Assembly: GCF_028618665.1 (NCBI RefSeq)
Contig: NZ_JAQITF010000004.1
Coordinates: forward strand, 124,001-188,000
Length of the DNA stretch: 64,000 bases
Direction of reading: 5' to 3'
From: Bartonella sp. AU16XJBT
GTDB lineage: Bacteria; Pseudomonadota; Alphaproteobacteria; Rhizobiales; Rhizobiaceae
Positions 49,643 through 58,829 of the stretch are shown in pieces. The translations under genes and the position numbers were made by a program. The notes under the pieces were generated by a model. That model did not search any database. It had not been told where the DNA came from and saw only the letters and a list, made by a program, of their open reading frames with translations. Position 1 is the first letter of the stretch. Each line of letters begins with the position of its first letter.

Positions 49643-49994
49643 CCTTCATTCATCTCTTCTTTTTCCCTCCATCCTTCTCACAACCTTCATGCTCTTGATA
49701 AAGCACACACACCCTGTCTTTACAATTCCGCGCTTTTACGATTTTATTTATTTACAGAAAACTGTAAAGAGTTGATAACCATTCCAAGACTATTGATCAC
49801 CAGCCTTTCTCTCAACGCCCCCACACCATTGCAACCTTTCTACCCGTGCCGTGTCCAAATCTTTATGCCTTTATATCGTGGGGAGATACAGAGGGCATAT
49901 TGTTTCTTTCCATTTTATGTTTGCCTTTATTTGAAGAAGGCTGATGGCAATCAATAGGTTTTGGCAATGGGTTTGGAATGGTTATTGAATCTCT

Positions 49995-50560
49995 ACTCAT
50001 TTCTGCAAATAAGCAAAATCGTAAAAGCGTGTAACTGTAAAGGCAAAAGTGTGTGATTTATCAAGAGTATGGTGGTCGTGGGATGATAGGGCGAAAAGGG
50101 TGCTAATGGAGGCGTAGAGGTGAATGGAGACAAGATATTTGAGAGAGGGTTGTAGGGCAGCGGGTGAAAGATAAAGAGCGTCTAGGGAAGAGGCGTAAAT
50201 AAGTTGGAATGGATAGGGATGAAAAGATTGAAATGGTGAGAGAACTGGCGGAAAGGCTGGTGATCAATAGTTTTGGGATGGTTATCTGGTCTCTACTAAT
50301 CTCTGCAAATAAGTAAAATCGTAAAAGCGTGTAACTGTAAAGGCAAAAGTGTGTGATTTATCAAGAGTATGGTGGTTTTGGGAAGGATAGTTGAGCGAAA
50401 AGGGTGCAAATGGAGGCGTAGAGGTAAATGGAGATAGAATATTTGAGAGAGGGGTTATAGGGTTGCGGGTGCAAGATAGAGAGTGTCTAGGGAAGAGGCG
50501 TAAAGGTTGGAATAGCGTGTTGAAATATTGGGAATAAGGTATCGTGTGGAGAATTTTGTG
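49995..50560. repeat. ~300-bp direct repeat, copies 1 and 2
   Basis: Copies begin at about 49995 and 50296; a third is at 51113-51415. Shared text: gcaaaatcgtaaaagcgtg, actgtaaaggcaaaagtgtg, ttatcaagagtatggtgg, gatatttgagagaggg and gtctagggaagaggcg. The first ~45 bp (ctgcaaataag...actgtaaag) is a smaller element that recurs elsewhere. Confidence 0.82.
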
Positions 50561-50734
50561 ATGGAAAAGTCGTGTGTAGAGCATGGGGTTTGAGGAAGGT
50601 ATGAGGGGGCACTGAAAAGATAAGAAAGATGAAGATCGGTGGGGGAGATGCAAGAGAAGGAAAGCAGCTTAGTTTTTTGGGGAGATGATATTTTTTATTT
50701 TCTGCAAATTTGCAAAATTGTGAAACTGGAAAGG

Positions 50735-51010
50735 GATGCTTTTTTCTCAATAGAGTCGGAGCATCATGACTTTGATTTGCAGTAGTCTTTTTCTGTGCTT
50801 TGGATAATCCTTGATAATTTTTTGAACGATAGCTGTTGTAGCGCTGTATATTTCTTTTATCGAACGCTTTTTACCATAAAGTCACGCGGCAATGAGATAC
50901 TGTGCTGAAAAAGTGTGTATCGTATTCGTTATGAGGAGAGGCATCATTTTAGATCATGCTATTGCTTTACGGCTTTTAGAGAGGGCATAGGGGCATAGTG
51001 TCATACGTTG
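50735..51010. repeat. 395-bp repeat, diverged copy
   Basis: Matches the units at 51722 and 52117 from ggatgcttttttctcaatag through gagagggcataggggcatag, including a decayed B module (GCTGTATATTTCTTTTATCG region). Confidence 0.8.
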
Positions 51011-51112
51011 TTTTTTCATTTTACGTTTGCCTTTGTTTGAAGGGGGCTGATGCCAATAATAGGTTTAGGCGATAGACTTGGATAATGAGCCTGGAATGTT
51101 CATCAGTTTGCT

Positions 51113-51415
51113 ACTCTTTTCTGTAAATAAGCAAAATCGTAAAAGCGTGGAACTGTAAAGGCAAAAGTGTGTGACTTATCAAGAGTATGGTGGATTTGGG
51201 AAGGATAGTTGAGCGAAAAGGGTGCTAATGGAGGCGTAGAGGTGAATGGAGACAAGATATTTGAGAGAGGGTTGTAGGGCAGCGGGTGAAAGAGAGAGTG
51301 TGTCTAGGGAAGCGCTGTAAATAAGTTGGAATGGCGTGTAGTAGCGTAGGGAGGAAAGGGGTCGTGTGGAAAATTGGGTGATGGGAAAGCCGTGTGTGAA
51401 ATGATGCTAAAGAGA
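51113..51415. repeat. ~300-bp direct repeat, copy 3
   Basis: Third copy of the 49995 element. Preserves ttgagcgaaaagggtgctaa and gaggtgaatggagacaagat. Confidence 0.82.
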
Positions 51416-51479
51416 TAAGGAGTATGAGGTGCATGTGCGGTGTGTTGTTTGCTTTTTTATTAAACGTTTGAATTTTACA

Positions 51480-51720
51480 ATGAAATCACGCGGCAATGAG
51501 ACGCTGTGCTGAAAAAGTGTGTATCGCATTCGTTATGAGGAGAGGCATCATTTTAGATCAAGCTATTCCTTCATGGTTTTGAAGGGTGCATAGGGAGTAT
51601 GATGTCATACGGTGTATTTTTATGTTATGTTTGCCTTTGTTTGAAGAGGGATTAAAGCGATAGGCTTGGAATGTTTATCAGCTCTCTGCTGTTTTGTGTA
51701 AATGAGCAAAATTGTGAAAC
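51480..51720. repeat. 395-bp repeat, 3' partial copy
   Basis: Starts within the decayed B module (atgaaatcacgcggcaatga), continues through gaggagaggcatcattttag, and ends at the start of the next full unit. Confidence 0.75.
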
Positions 51721-51721
51721 T

Positions 51722-52400
51722 GGAAAGGGATGCTTTTTTCTCAATAGAGTCGGAGCATCATGACTTTGATTTGCAGTAGTCTTTTTCTGTGCTTTGGATA
51801 ATCCTTGATAATTTTTTGAACGATAGCTGTTGTGGCATTGTATATTTCTTTTATCAGATGCTTGATGTCATATCACAAGGTCACGCGGCAATGAGACGCT
51901 GTGCTGAAAAAGTGTGTATCGCATTCGTTATGAGGAGAGGCATCATTTTAGATCAAGCTATTGCTTTACGGCTTTTAGAGAGGGCATAGGGGCATAGTGT
52001 CATACGGTGTATTTTTATGTTATGTTTGCCTTTGTTTGAAGAGGGATTAAAGCGATAGGCTTGGAATGTTTATCAGCTCTCTGCTGTTTTGTGTAAATGA
52101 GCAAAATTGTGAAACTGGAAAGGGATGCTTTTTTCTCAATAGAGTCGGAGCATCATGACTTTGATTTGCAGTAGTCTTTTTCTGTGCTTTGGATAATCCT
52201 TGATAATTTTTTGAACGATAGCTGTTGTGGCATTGTATATTTCTTTTATCAGATGCTTGATGTCATATCACAAGGTCACGCGGCGATGAGACGCTGTGCT
52301 GAAAAAGTGTGTATCGCATTCGTTATGAGGAGAGGCATCATTTTAGATCATGCTATTGCTTTACGGCTTTTAGAGAGGGCATAGGGGCATAGTGTCATAC
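51722..52400. repeat. 395-bp tandem repeat, two near-identical units
   Basis: Units begin at about 51722 and 52117; landmarks are exactly 395 bp apart, and the first 275 bp are almost identical. Each unit carries a decayed copy of the short B gene: GTATATTTCTTTTATC, then cacaaggtcacgcggc and gctgtgctgaaaaag, equivalent to 49540-49640. A 66-codon open frame in each copy (51789-51989 and 52184-52384) is in a different frame from that B remnant and is probably not a gene. Confidence 0.9.
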
Positions 52401-52577
52401 GGTGTTTTTCATTTTACGTTTGCCTTTGTTTGAAGGGGCCTGATGCCAATCAATAGGCTTCAATGGGGATGGTTATTGGAAATTTGCTTTTTTCTGTAAA
52501 TAAGTAAAATCGTAAAAATGCAGAACTGTAAAACCAAGCGGGCCTGCTTTGTCAAAAAAGAAAAAGTAGGGATTGAA

Positions 52578-53093
52578 TTATACATTTTGTTTTTTCATGT
52601 GGTATTTTATGGTGTCCAGGATTTGTTGGCTTATCTCCTTATGGGGTAGCCAGCGTAAACCTTTTGATGTTGTTTTTTGTCCTAAATGAATGGGGATGAA
52701 ATCAACCTTGTTTTTGTGTGCGCACTCAATAATCATTTGATCATGAGTGTTGGAACCAAAAATATGAAGAATACACGGGGGGTGAGGCAAAAGAGCCAAC
52801 TGCTCAATTAACGCGCAAGAAAATGCATGGGCGGGCGAATGAAGCCATAATACGCAATATTTTAGATCACGCCATTGGCTCACAGCTTCTAAAAATTGTG
52901 TTCGTGATGTTGCACAATCATAATTCAACGGTACGCACATATGCTGTTTTTGCAACGCTTCAAACTGGACTTTATGCGAAAGAAAGCGTGCGGCGATAAT
53001 GGCTTCTTTTGGCTTGAGGGATTGACACAAAGGAGCAAGCATCCCTGTGCCCCCTACGATTAGATAACGATAGTGCGGTTCCTTTTTTTTCAT
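52578..53093 (-). CDS. short-chain-dehydrogenase-like Rossmann protein
   Basis: 171 residues. YLIVGGTGMLAPLC at residues 10-23 is a nucleotide-binding Gly-rich loop. A predicted alternating beta/alpha pattern follows, with a CVLWLHSPAHAF strand and PPCILHIFGSN. It is shorter than typical SDR enzymes and lacks the YxxxK catalytic motif, so it may be a binding rather than catalytic protein. Small proteins of this type occur widely without known function. It stands alone, convergent with array 1. Confidence 0.6.
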   Translation of the reverse strand: MKKKEPHYRYLIVGGTGMLAPLCQSLKPKEAIIAARFLSHKVQFEALQKQHMCVPLNYDCATSRTQFLEAVSQWRDLKYCVLWLHSPAHAFSCALIEQLALLPHPPCILHIFGSNTHDQMIIECAHKNKVDFIPIHLGQKTTSKGLRWLPHKEISQQILDTIKYHMKKQNV

Positions 53094-53189
53094 GTCCCCT
53101 CCCTCTTTGCTTGAAGCGCGTTGCTTTAAAAATGTGCACTTTTCATCAGAAAGTCATTCACAACGTGTTTGTATCTCTTTACTTATAAC

Positions 53190-53560
53190 TTGCCAAGTAC
53201 AACCTTCGTCATTTGATGCAAAATCCTCGTTGGAAGAGGCGATTTGACATTGGAGGGCATACCCATAAAGCGTGTGCACTAGCAGCAATAGATGCTCACA
53301 CGGTTATGCACATTTTGGGGTGGTTCTCCTATGAGAGATAAGCCCAACAGGGTTATTTAAAAAGGCATTATAGGCTAAATTATCAAGAGAATTTTTTAAA
53401 ACGTTTCAATATGAGCCTTGATAAAGGGGACTTGTGAGAAGAATACCCTCGAGCCGCTGCGATGGTTTTGACAAACTGGCGGACCGCAGCACTTGGAAAT
53501 GAGTCTCATCTTGATGATGATCTGGATTTGTTATCGGCAAGGGGGGGGGCACGCAAATCA
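53190..53560 (+). pseudogene. C-terminal remnant of a tyrosine integrase
   Basis: Reads AAIDAHTVMHILGWFSYER then stop, with RHYRLNYQENFLKRFNMSLD in the following text and a later NWRTAALGNE. HT-x-M-x-x-LGW-x-S is the box II region of tyrosine recombinases just before the active Tyr. Whether it is the missing C-terminal half of the P4-type family seen elsewhere is unclear. Confidence 0.55.
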
Positions 53561-53999
53561 ACCCAATGAAGGGATGTACCCCGCTTCACGAGGCAATCCG
53601 CTAAATAATTGGCTAATATTCATGAAAGTTGACGCACAGACCCCAAAACAATTGCTCTATTCAAAAGCTTTCCCCTTTTTCATGATAAGTCTTATGCAAG
53701 GCTTATGGTGGATTGTAAAAAAATGATGCATATCATCATGCTGTTTATAAAGAGCCATTGTGTTTGTATCGCATGGTGATCGAATGAAGCGACTTTAACA
53801 GTATTGTTTAAAAAAACACCTAAAACTTGAAAGAAAACGTTGGCACTTTCATTCATGCTAAAACACTTTATCACAAAAAGAGTTGTTTCAGAGGGATCGT
53901 CTATTGGCTTGCAAGATCTCCAATGAAAATGAAAGAGCTCTATTGTGAATGTTTATGATCATTGGCTCTTCGTTGCATGAGAGTGCGTTAAGATGTTCT

Positions 54000-54160
54000 C
54001 ATTGTAAATTTTATTAGATTGAATTTTTTAGATTGCATAAATCACTTTCTTGCATGTCATGAAGTGGGAGGAGGGGGAAATGGCTGAGAGAAGAATAAAA
54101 ATGCCTTTTATGAACATTCTCAAAAAGGTTGTTATGGCAGCAGCAAGAATAGGCTGTTGC
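54000..54160 (+). pseudogene. integrase leader and start, interrupted by a minisatellite
   Basis: Leader text (ttttattagattgaa; cactttcttgcatgtcatga) followed by aagaataaaaatgcctttta, equivalent to the start region of other copies. The reading continues at 54720-54840 (HHEMA, then SLKQARKGA) after the inserted G-rich repeats. Confidence 0.6.
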
Positions 54161-54179
54161 AGCCGCCAATGGTGTGGCT

Positions 54180-54612
54180 TGTCGTGGGGCGTGGGGTGGG
54201 TGTCCGTGGGGGCGAGGTGGCTGTTTGTTGCGGCTGGGGTGGCTGTTTGTTGCGGCTGGGGTGGCTGTTTGTGGAGGCTGGGGTGGTTGTTTGTGGCGGT
54301 GGGGGTGTTGTTTGTGGAGGCGAGGTGGCTGTTTGTTGCGGCTGGGGGGGGTGTCCGTGGGGGCGAGGTGGTTGTCCGTGGAGTGGGGTGGCTGTTTGTG
54401 GCGGCTGGGGTGGCTGTTTGTGGAGGCTGGGGGTGTTGTTTGTTGCGGCTGGGGTGGCTGTTTGTGGAGGCTGGGGTGGTTGTTTGTGGAGGCGAGGTGG
54501 CTGTTTGTGGCGGCTGGGGTGGCTGTTTGTTGCGGCTGGGGTGGTTGTTTGTGGAGGCTGGGGTGTTGTTTGTTGAGGCTGGGTGGTTGTTTGTGGCGGT
54601 GGGGTTAGGTGG
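54180..54612 (+). repeat. G-rich minisatellite, ~22-bp unit, about 20 copies
   Basis: Variants of gtggctgtttgtggaggctg(gg) repeated head to tail. Unit length is mostly 21-22, so all three plus-strand frames stay open and encode Trp/Gly/Val/Cys-rich text. Not a gene. Inserted in the middle of an integrase remnant. Confidence 0.93.
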
Positions 54613-54719
54613 AGGTGTTATGATGGCGCTAGATGATCCTTTTAAAGCGATGGGGGTGATGGTTTTTATATATTGATCAGAGTGTTACTGTTATATCCTT
54701 TATGGATAGGAGTATTTAG

Positions 54720-54850
54720 GGGCACCATCATGAAATGGCTGTGGTGGGCCTTGGTGTGGGAGTGTTGAGAAGATGGTTTCTTTAAAACAAGCCCGTAAAG
54801 GGGCGGTATTGAAAGATTGGCACCATAAGGAATATAAGAACTTTGCAATA
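54720..54850 (+). pseudogene. integrase remnant after the minisatellite
   Basis: caccatcatgaaatggc, then tttctttaaaacaagcccgt, is equivalent to GRRREMG...VSLKQARKW in the copy at 22.1 kb. Confidence 0.6.
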
Positions 54851-54956
54851 CACGTATCTTGTGAAGCATTCTGTTTGACGACAATGGATTTTACTTGAGA
54901 GATTATTTGTGCAAGAAAGAAAAAGAATAACTCATTGCGTAAAAAAGGAAGAGCAA

Positions 54957-55517
54957 ATGAAGGGGGAAAATTCAACGGGGGGGCAAAGGCTGCGTTCTTT
55001 TGTTCTTGAAGAGACCTTTCTTTCTTATAAAGAGCACAGCATCATTTGCCTTATTTCTATCCTGATTGGGATAGGTCATAGCGCTCTTTTGATGCCCTTA
55101 GAATTTAAATGGAAATTGACTGTCGACCAAGATAGCACGCTTTTGGCACTCTTTGTGCTGCGTGAAGTCATCATGGTGTGTGTGTTTGCTTTGATGCCTG
55201 TTCTCTTGGTGCTTTATTTCATCTTAATGCATTTGTTGAAAAAAAAGATTCAGCAGTTGGATGAGGTTCTTCGGGAATGGGTCTTAATGGGGGGGCGACA
55301 AAATAATCCCTCAAAAAACGATAAAGAAAAAATAAACCGTGTTTTTATCGTATTCCTTTGCTTTATCGTTTTGTTTGAAATGTTTTTTACAGCGGGGATT
55401 GTCATGCTTATTCTGGAATTTTATTATTTTGTCTTCAAGCGCGTGAGAATGTATTGTCGCGTCAAAAAGGAATTGAAACGCGTGAAAGAAGAGCCTAACA
55501 GAGCGCTTGCGCAGTGA
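54957..55517 (+). CDS. A-B fused membrane protein (array 2)
   Basis: 186 residues from ATG 54957 (AGGAAGAG upstream; an earlier in-frame ATG at 54909 has none). Here the order is A then B: ETFLSYKEHSIICLISILIG, a second membrane region, HLLKKKIQQLDEVLREW; then a linker, a third membrane segment, and LEFYYFVFKRVRMYCRVKKE with KRVKEEPNRALAQ. A fusion of what elsewhere is an adjacent A-B pair. Confidence 0.72.
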   Translation: MKGENSTGGQRLRSFVLEETFLSYKEHSIICLISILIGIGHSALLMPLEFKWKLTVDQDSTLLALFVLREVIMVCVFALMPVLLVLYFILMHLLKKKIQQLDEVLREWVLMGGRQNNPSKNDKEKINRVFIVFLCFIVLFEMFFTAGIVMLILEFYYFVFKRVRMYCRVKKELKRVKEEPNRALAQ

Positions 55518-55793
55518 TCGTGAGGGAGAAGATGCAAGGTTTACGCATTCTCGTGACACAAGAAGAGGGGGGAGAAGAATCATCAGGCAAAGAGGGGCAA
55601 GAAGTCTGAGGGGAAAGAAGCCCATTGTCGTTGGTGATGATGATGAGGCTCTTATCATTTGGAAAGTAAGAGCGTTTTTTTAATCTGGGGGATTTACCAG
55701 AAAACAAGGGAATGGCATATATCGCACTTTTCGTCGTGCTTAAAAGAGTGGGCGTGAGAAAAGAAATATGTTTGTCTAAAAAGGGAAGTGCAA

Positions 55794-56167
55794 ATGAAGG
55801 GGAAAATTTCAAAATTTTATAACGGACTGCACGATTTTTTTGAGCAAGAGTTTTTTTTGAGCAAGAATGTATTGTTCTTTGTTTCCTCTCACTCATCATT
55901 GAGCTGGGGAACAGGATTTTCTTTTTTCCAGCTTTGGAACAAGAAAAATTGACAGGGTGGCAGGATACACCCCTTTTTCACTCTTTCTGCCTACTTTGGG
56001 AAGTGAGTGTCGCGTGTGTTGTTGCCTTGATTCCAATTATGTTGATCGTCTGCATAATATTGTGGCGTTTGTTGAAAAAAAATACTCGAAAATTGAAAGA
56101 AATACACCGGCAACGGGGGGAAATAACCCGTCACCAAAAGCATCGGTATAAAAAGGGTGATAGGTAA
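55794..56167 (+). pseudogene. frameshifted A module (array 2)
   Basis: Starts ATGAAGGGGAAAATT like the preceding A gene. After frame breaks it continues from 55934 as EQEKLTGWQDTPLFHSFCLL, a second membrane region, and WRLLKKNTRKLKEIHRQRGE. The first membrane segment (SLLIIELGNRIFFFPALEQ-like) is in another frame. Confidence 0.65.
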
Positions 56168-56187
56168 AAATAGATGATATTCTTGTC

Positions 56188-56325
56188 ATGGTATTTGGTC
56201 TCGTGCTTCTGCTCGTGACACTTTGGACTGCGTGTTTTCCCATAACGATTTTGGAACTTTATTATGGTGTCTTTAAGCAGGCGAGAAAATATTACTGTTT
56301 AAAACAACAACTGAAAAGCGTGTGA
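56188..56325 (+). CDS. short B-module membrane protein, possibly decayed (array 2)
   Basis: 45 residues from ATG 56188: hydrophobic, then LELYYGVFKQARKYYCLKQQ and a basic end. Alignment with the B-C genes suggests the original start lay at 56167-56170, now ATA, so this may be a truncated relic. Confidence 0.5.
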   Translation: MVFGLVLLLVTLWTACFPITILELYYGVFKQARKYYCLKQQLKSV

Positions 56326-56424
56326 AAGAACAGGAGATAGCGTTTGAGGAATCATGAGCGGGCAAAAAATGGTTGAAGAAATGATGAGAAATTCGAGATT
56401 GATGGTTATTGCTCTCTATCATAT

Positions 56425-57045
56425 TTTGCTTCTTAAGATGTTTTGGGGTTCTTTATGGTTTTGTCCTAAAACCTTGCTGAGCAGAGTTGAGGGTGGACTT
56501 TTGGGGCAGAAAAAGCTTGAATTGTTGACTGTCATTGTTTAAAGGCAATACGGTGATTAAAGGCAATGTGGGCTGAGAGGTATGAGGTTCTAAAGCCTAG
56601 AGTGAGAAATTGGGATTTCCTTATCACATTTTTTCTCTTAAGATGTTTTGATGTTCTTTGGGGTTTTGTCCTAAAACCTTGCTGAGCAGAGTTGAGGGTG
56701 GACTTTTGGGGCAGAAAAAGCTTGAATTGTTGACTGTCATTGTTTAAAGGAAATGCGGTGATTAAAGGCAATGTGGGCTGAGAGGTATGAGGTTCTAAAG
56801 CCTAGAGTGAGAAATTGGGATTTCCTTATCACATTTTTTCTCTTAAGATGTTTTGATGTTCTTTGGGGTTTTGTCCTAAAACCTTGCTGAACAGAGTTGA
56901 GGGTGGACTTTTGGGGCAGAAAAAGCTTGAATTGTCGACCGCCCTTGATTAAAGGAAATGCGGTGATTAAAGGCAATGTGGGCTGAGAGGTATGAGGTTC
57001 TAAAGCCTAGAGTGAGAAATTGGGATTTCCTTCATCGTTTGAGTG
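56425..57045. repeat. 205-bp tandem repeat, three copies
   Basis: cttaagatgttttg recurs at about 56432, 56637 and 56842. Units share gttttgtcctaaaaccttgc, acttttggggcagaaaaagc and ggctgagaggtatgaggttc. Open frames on either strand inside it are composition effects. Confidence 0.9.
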
Positions 57046-57109
57046 GAGAGGGTGGTTAAGGGGCTAAGGCGCCACGAATATTATGATTTCTTTATAATTT
57101 TTATCATGA

Positions 57110-57280
57110 CACAAGTCATAACGGCTTGTGCACTTTTCTTAATTCCGGATTCCAGTGATATTGGGGTTTTGCATGCATCATCATGCGTAAATTGAAAAAA
57201 AAGATCCAGAAACGAGAAAAAAACAATCTTTGTGCGAGAGCAAATAAGCTCTCTACCGTATGGGTTTTTTCAAAGAGTGA
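57110..57280 (+). pseudogene. eroded A-module 3' end
   Basis: Aligns with 57505-57650 of the next A gene: cggcttgtgcacttttcttaattccggat and gcgagagcaaataagctctct. Here the copy lies upstream of the intact gene. Confidence 0.65.
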
Positions 57281-57289
57281 GAGGGAAAA

Positions 57290-57652
57290 ATGCAGGAGCA
57301 AAATTGGGTATCAGAGCAAGAAGCGCATTCTTTTTCGTTTCAGCAAGCGTTGCTTTCAGCAAAGGATTATAAAATTATCTTCGCTATTGCGGTTATTATT
57401 ATCATCTGGATAATGATGCTAAAATTACCAGAGGTCTTAAATTGGCAGCTGATAGGGTGGCAACATGTTGTGCATGCCGTTATCCTGAAAACAACAGACT
57501 TCATAATCGGTTGTGCCCTTTTATTGATTCCGGTGATGTTACGGCTTCGTAAAAAAGTGACGTGTGAATTGCAGGAAAATATTCAAAAACTAGACCAAGC
57601 GCTCTCTGAGCGAGAGCAAATAAGTTCTCTGTCGCACGGGCTTTGTAAATAA
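57290..57652 (+). CDS. A-module membrane protein (array 2)
   Basis: 120 residues: FSFQQALLSAKDYKIIFAIA hallmark and first membrane segment, QLIGWQH loop, FIIGCALLLIPVMLRLRKKV second segment, and the tail ELQENIQKLDQALSEREQIS. GAGAGGG precedes the ATG. Thirteen bp before the B-C gene, repeating the A-BC unit of array 1. Confidence 0.77.
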   Translation: MQEQNWVSEQEAHSFSFQQALLSAKDYKIIFAIAVIIIIWIMMLKLPEVLNWQLIGWQHVVHAVILKTTDFIIGCALLLIPVMLRLRKKVTCELQENIQKLDQALSEREQISSLSHGLCK

Positions 57653-57664
57653 TGAGGGGAAAAA

Positions 57665-58822
57665 ATGAACATTGATCCTATCGTCGTACGTCTCTTAGAT
57701 CCCGCATTCTGGGTGGTTATTGCTGTTTTCATAATTATTATCATGCTTGTTTTGGCTCTTTATATCTCTGTCTTTAAACGGATGAAAATGAATGTCCAAG
57801 TGAAAGGCGTGTTGGAAGAAGTGCTTAAAGAAAATGATCTCGCGCTTCAGCAGTTTTGGAAAGATGAAGGCGTGCTGCAGGAGAGGCGTTTGAAACTAAA
57901 GGAAAAGGAAAAAGAACCCTTTGTCGATTATGATGATCATGAAATTCTCACGATAGAAAGTGCAACAGTGCTTTTAAAAAGCTTGGGGTGGTCCGTGGAC
58001 ATTGAGGGAAAAGGAGATTATTTGGCAACGCTCTTTTTACCTGATCGTGAAGTGCAGTTTCTCTATAACGAAGAACAAGTGGAAGACTTTTCACCCTTTG
58101 ATCGCGGGCTTCTCATTATGAGTGGTATTTTTGCGGCCGCTTGTCAGACCATTAATCCTCATAATTCGGGGGTTTTGCCAACGATGTTTATCAATTTTGT
58201 GCCCAATGGATTGGAAATTTTTGAAGAAAAAGTAAGCGTTGCACGTTTTAAAAAAGCCCTTGATAAAACTTTAAAATGGACAATGGAAGATGATTGTTTG
58301 CATGAAATGCTTTGCTCTCAATATCGTATTCCACCTTGGGAAAAAGACTCTTTAACATGGTCAACGGCTGAAGCAGAGTTGGCTCCTTATGCTTTGCTGC
58401 ATCTTGGTGCTCTTGCCTTGCTGGGGGATGTGGAGACTTTAGGTTCTTATGACGAACGTTTTGCGGCAGGCGAGACACTTGGCTTTGATGAAACCATTGA
58501 AAAAGTTCATCTGGAACGCGCGATGGTAATGGCGCAAGAGGTGAAAAAGGCTGGAAAATTCAGTTACGGTCTGCTGGAACAGGTTGCTCTGATGTTCTCT
58601 ATAGACGTGGAGGGCTATCAGATTTTTAGAGTGAGAGACCCTAATTTGTGCAATAAAAAACGCACTTTGCATAAAAATTTAGTCGAGGAGAAAAAACAAG
58701 AATTAAGGGAACAAGGATACACTGTGAGTGATAAACCATGTGTCTTTGAAAAAGGGGGCGTAAAATATTCCCCGGATATTACTTATATCAAAGATGGTGA
58801 ACCTGCATTTATGGATATATAA
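57665..58822 (+). CDS. B-C protein: membrane B module fused to soluble domain C (array 2)
   Basis: 385 residues. B module ends LALYISVFKRMKMNVQVKGV. A coiled-coil linker (about 60-90) leads to domain C: DHEILTIESATVLLKSLG, YLATLFLPDREVQFLYNEEQ, GIFAAACQTINPHNSG, LLHLGALALLGDVETLGSY, RDPNLCNKKRTLHKNLVEEK and SPDITYIKDGEPAFMDI. It ends about 10 residues short of its paralogue at 47276 because of a TAA after MDI. Conserved Asp/Cys/Asn positions between the two suggest a real fold. GAGGGG precedes the ATG. Confidence 0.8.
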   Translation: MNIDPIVVRLLDPAFWVVIAVFIIIIMLVLALYISVFKRMKMNVQVKGVLEEVLKENDLALQQFWKDEGVLQERRLKLKEKEKEPFVDYDDHEILTIESATVLLKSLGWSVDIEGKGDYLATLFLPDREVQFLYNEEQVEDFSPFDRGLLIMSGIFAAACQTINPHNSGVLPTMFINFVPNGLEIFEEKVSVARFKKALDKTLKWTMEDDCLHEMLCSQYRIPPWEKDSLTWSTAEAELAPYALLHLGALALLGDVETLGSYDERFAAGETLGFDETIEKVHLERAMVMAQEVKKAGKFSYGLLEQVALMFSIDVEGYQIFRVRDPNLCNKKRTLHKNLVEEKKQELREQGYTVSDKPCVFEKGGVKYSPDITYIKDGEPAFMDI

Positions 58823-58829
58823 AAATTGA

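Noticed and set aside
51789..52384. Duplicate 66-residue genes in the 395-bp repeats
   Set aside because: The frame differs from that of the recognisable decayed B module within the same DNA, and no ribosome site precedes the ATG.
54050..54676. Cys/Trp/Gly-rich repeat protein gene
   Set aside because: All three forward frames are open because of the ~22-bp G-rich unit; no domain, and it interrupts an integrase remnant.
56532..56976. Minus-strand 79-residue paralogues
   Set aside because: They are exactly the 205-bp tandem repeat read on the other strand; no start signals.
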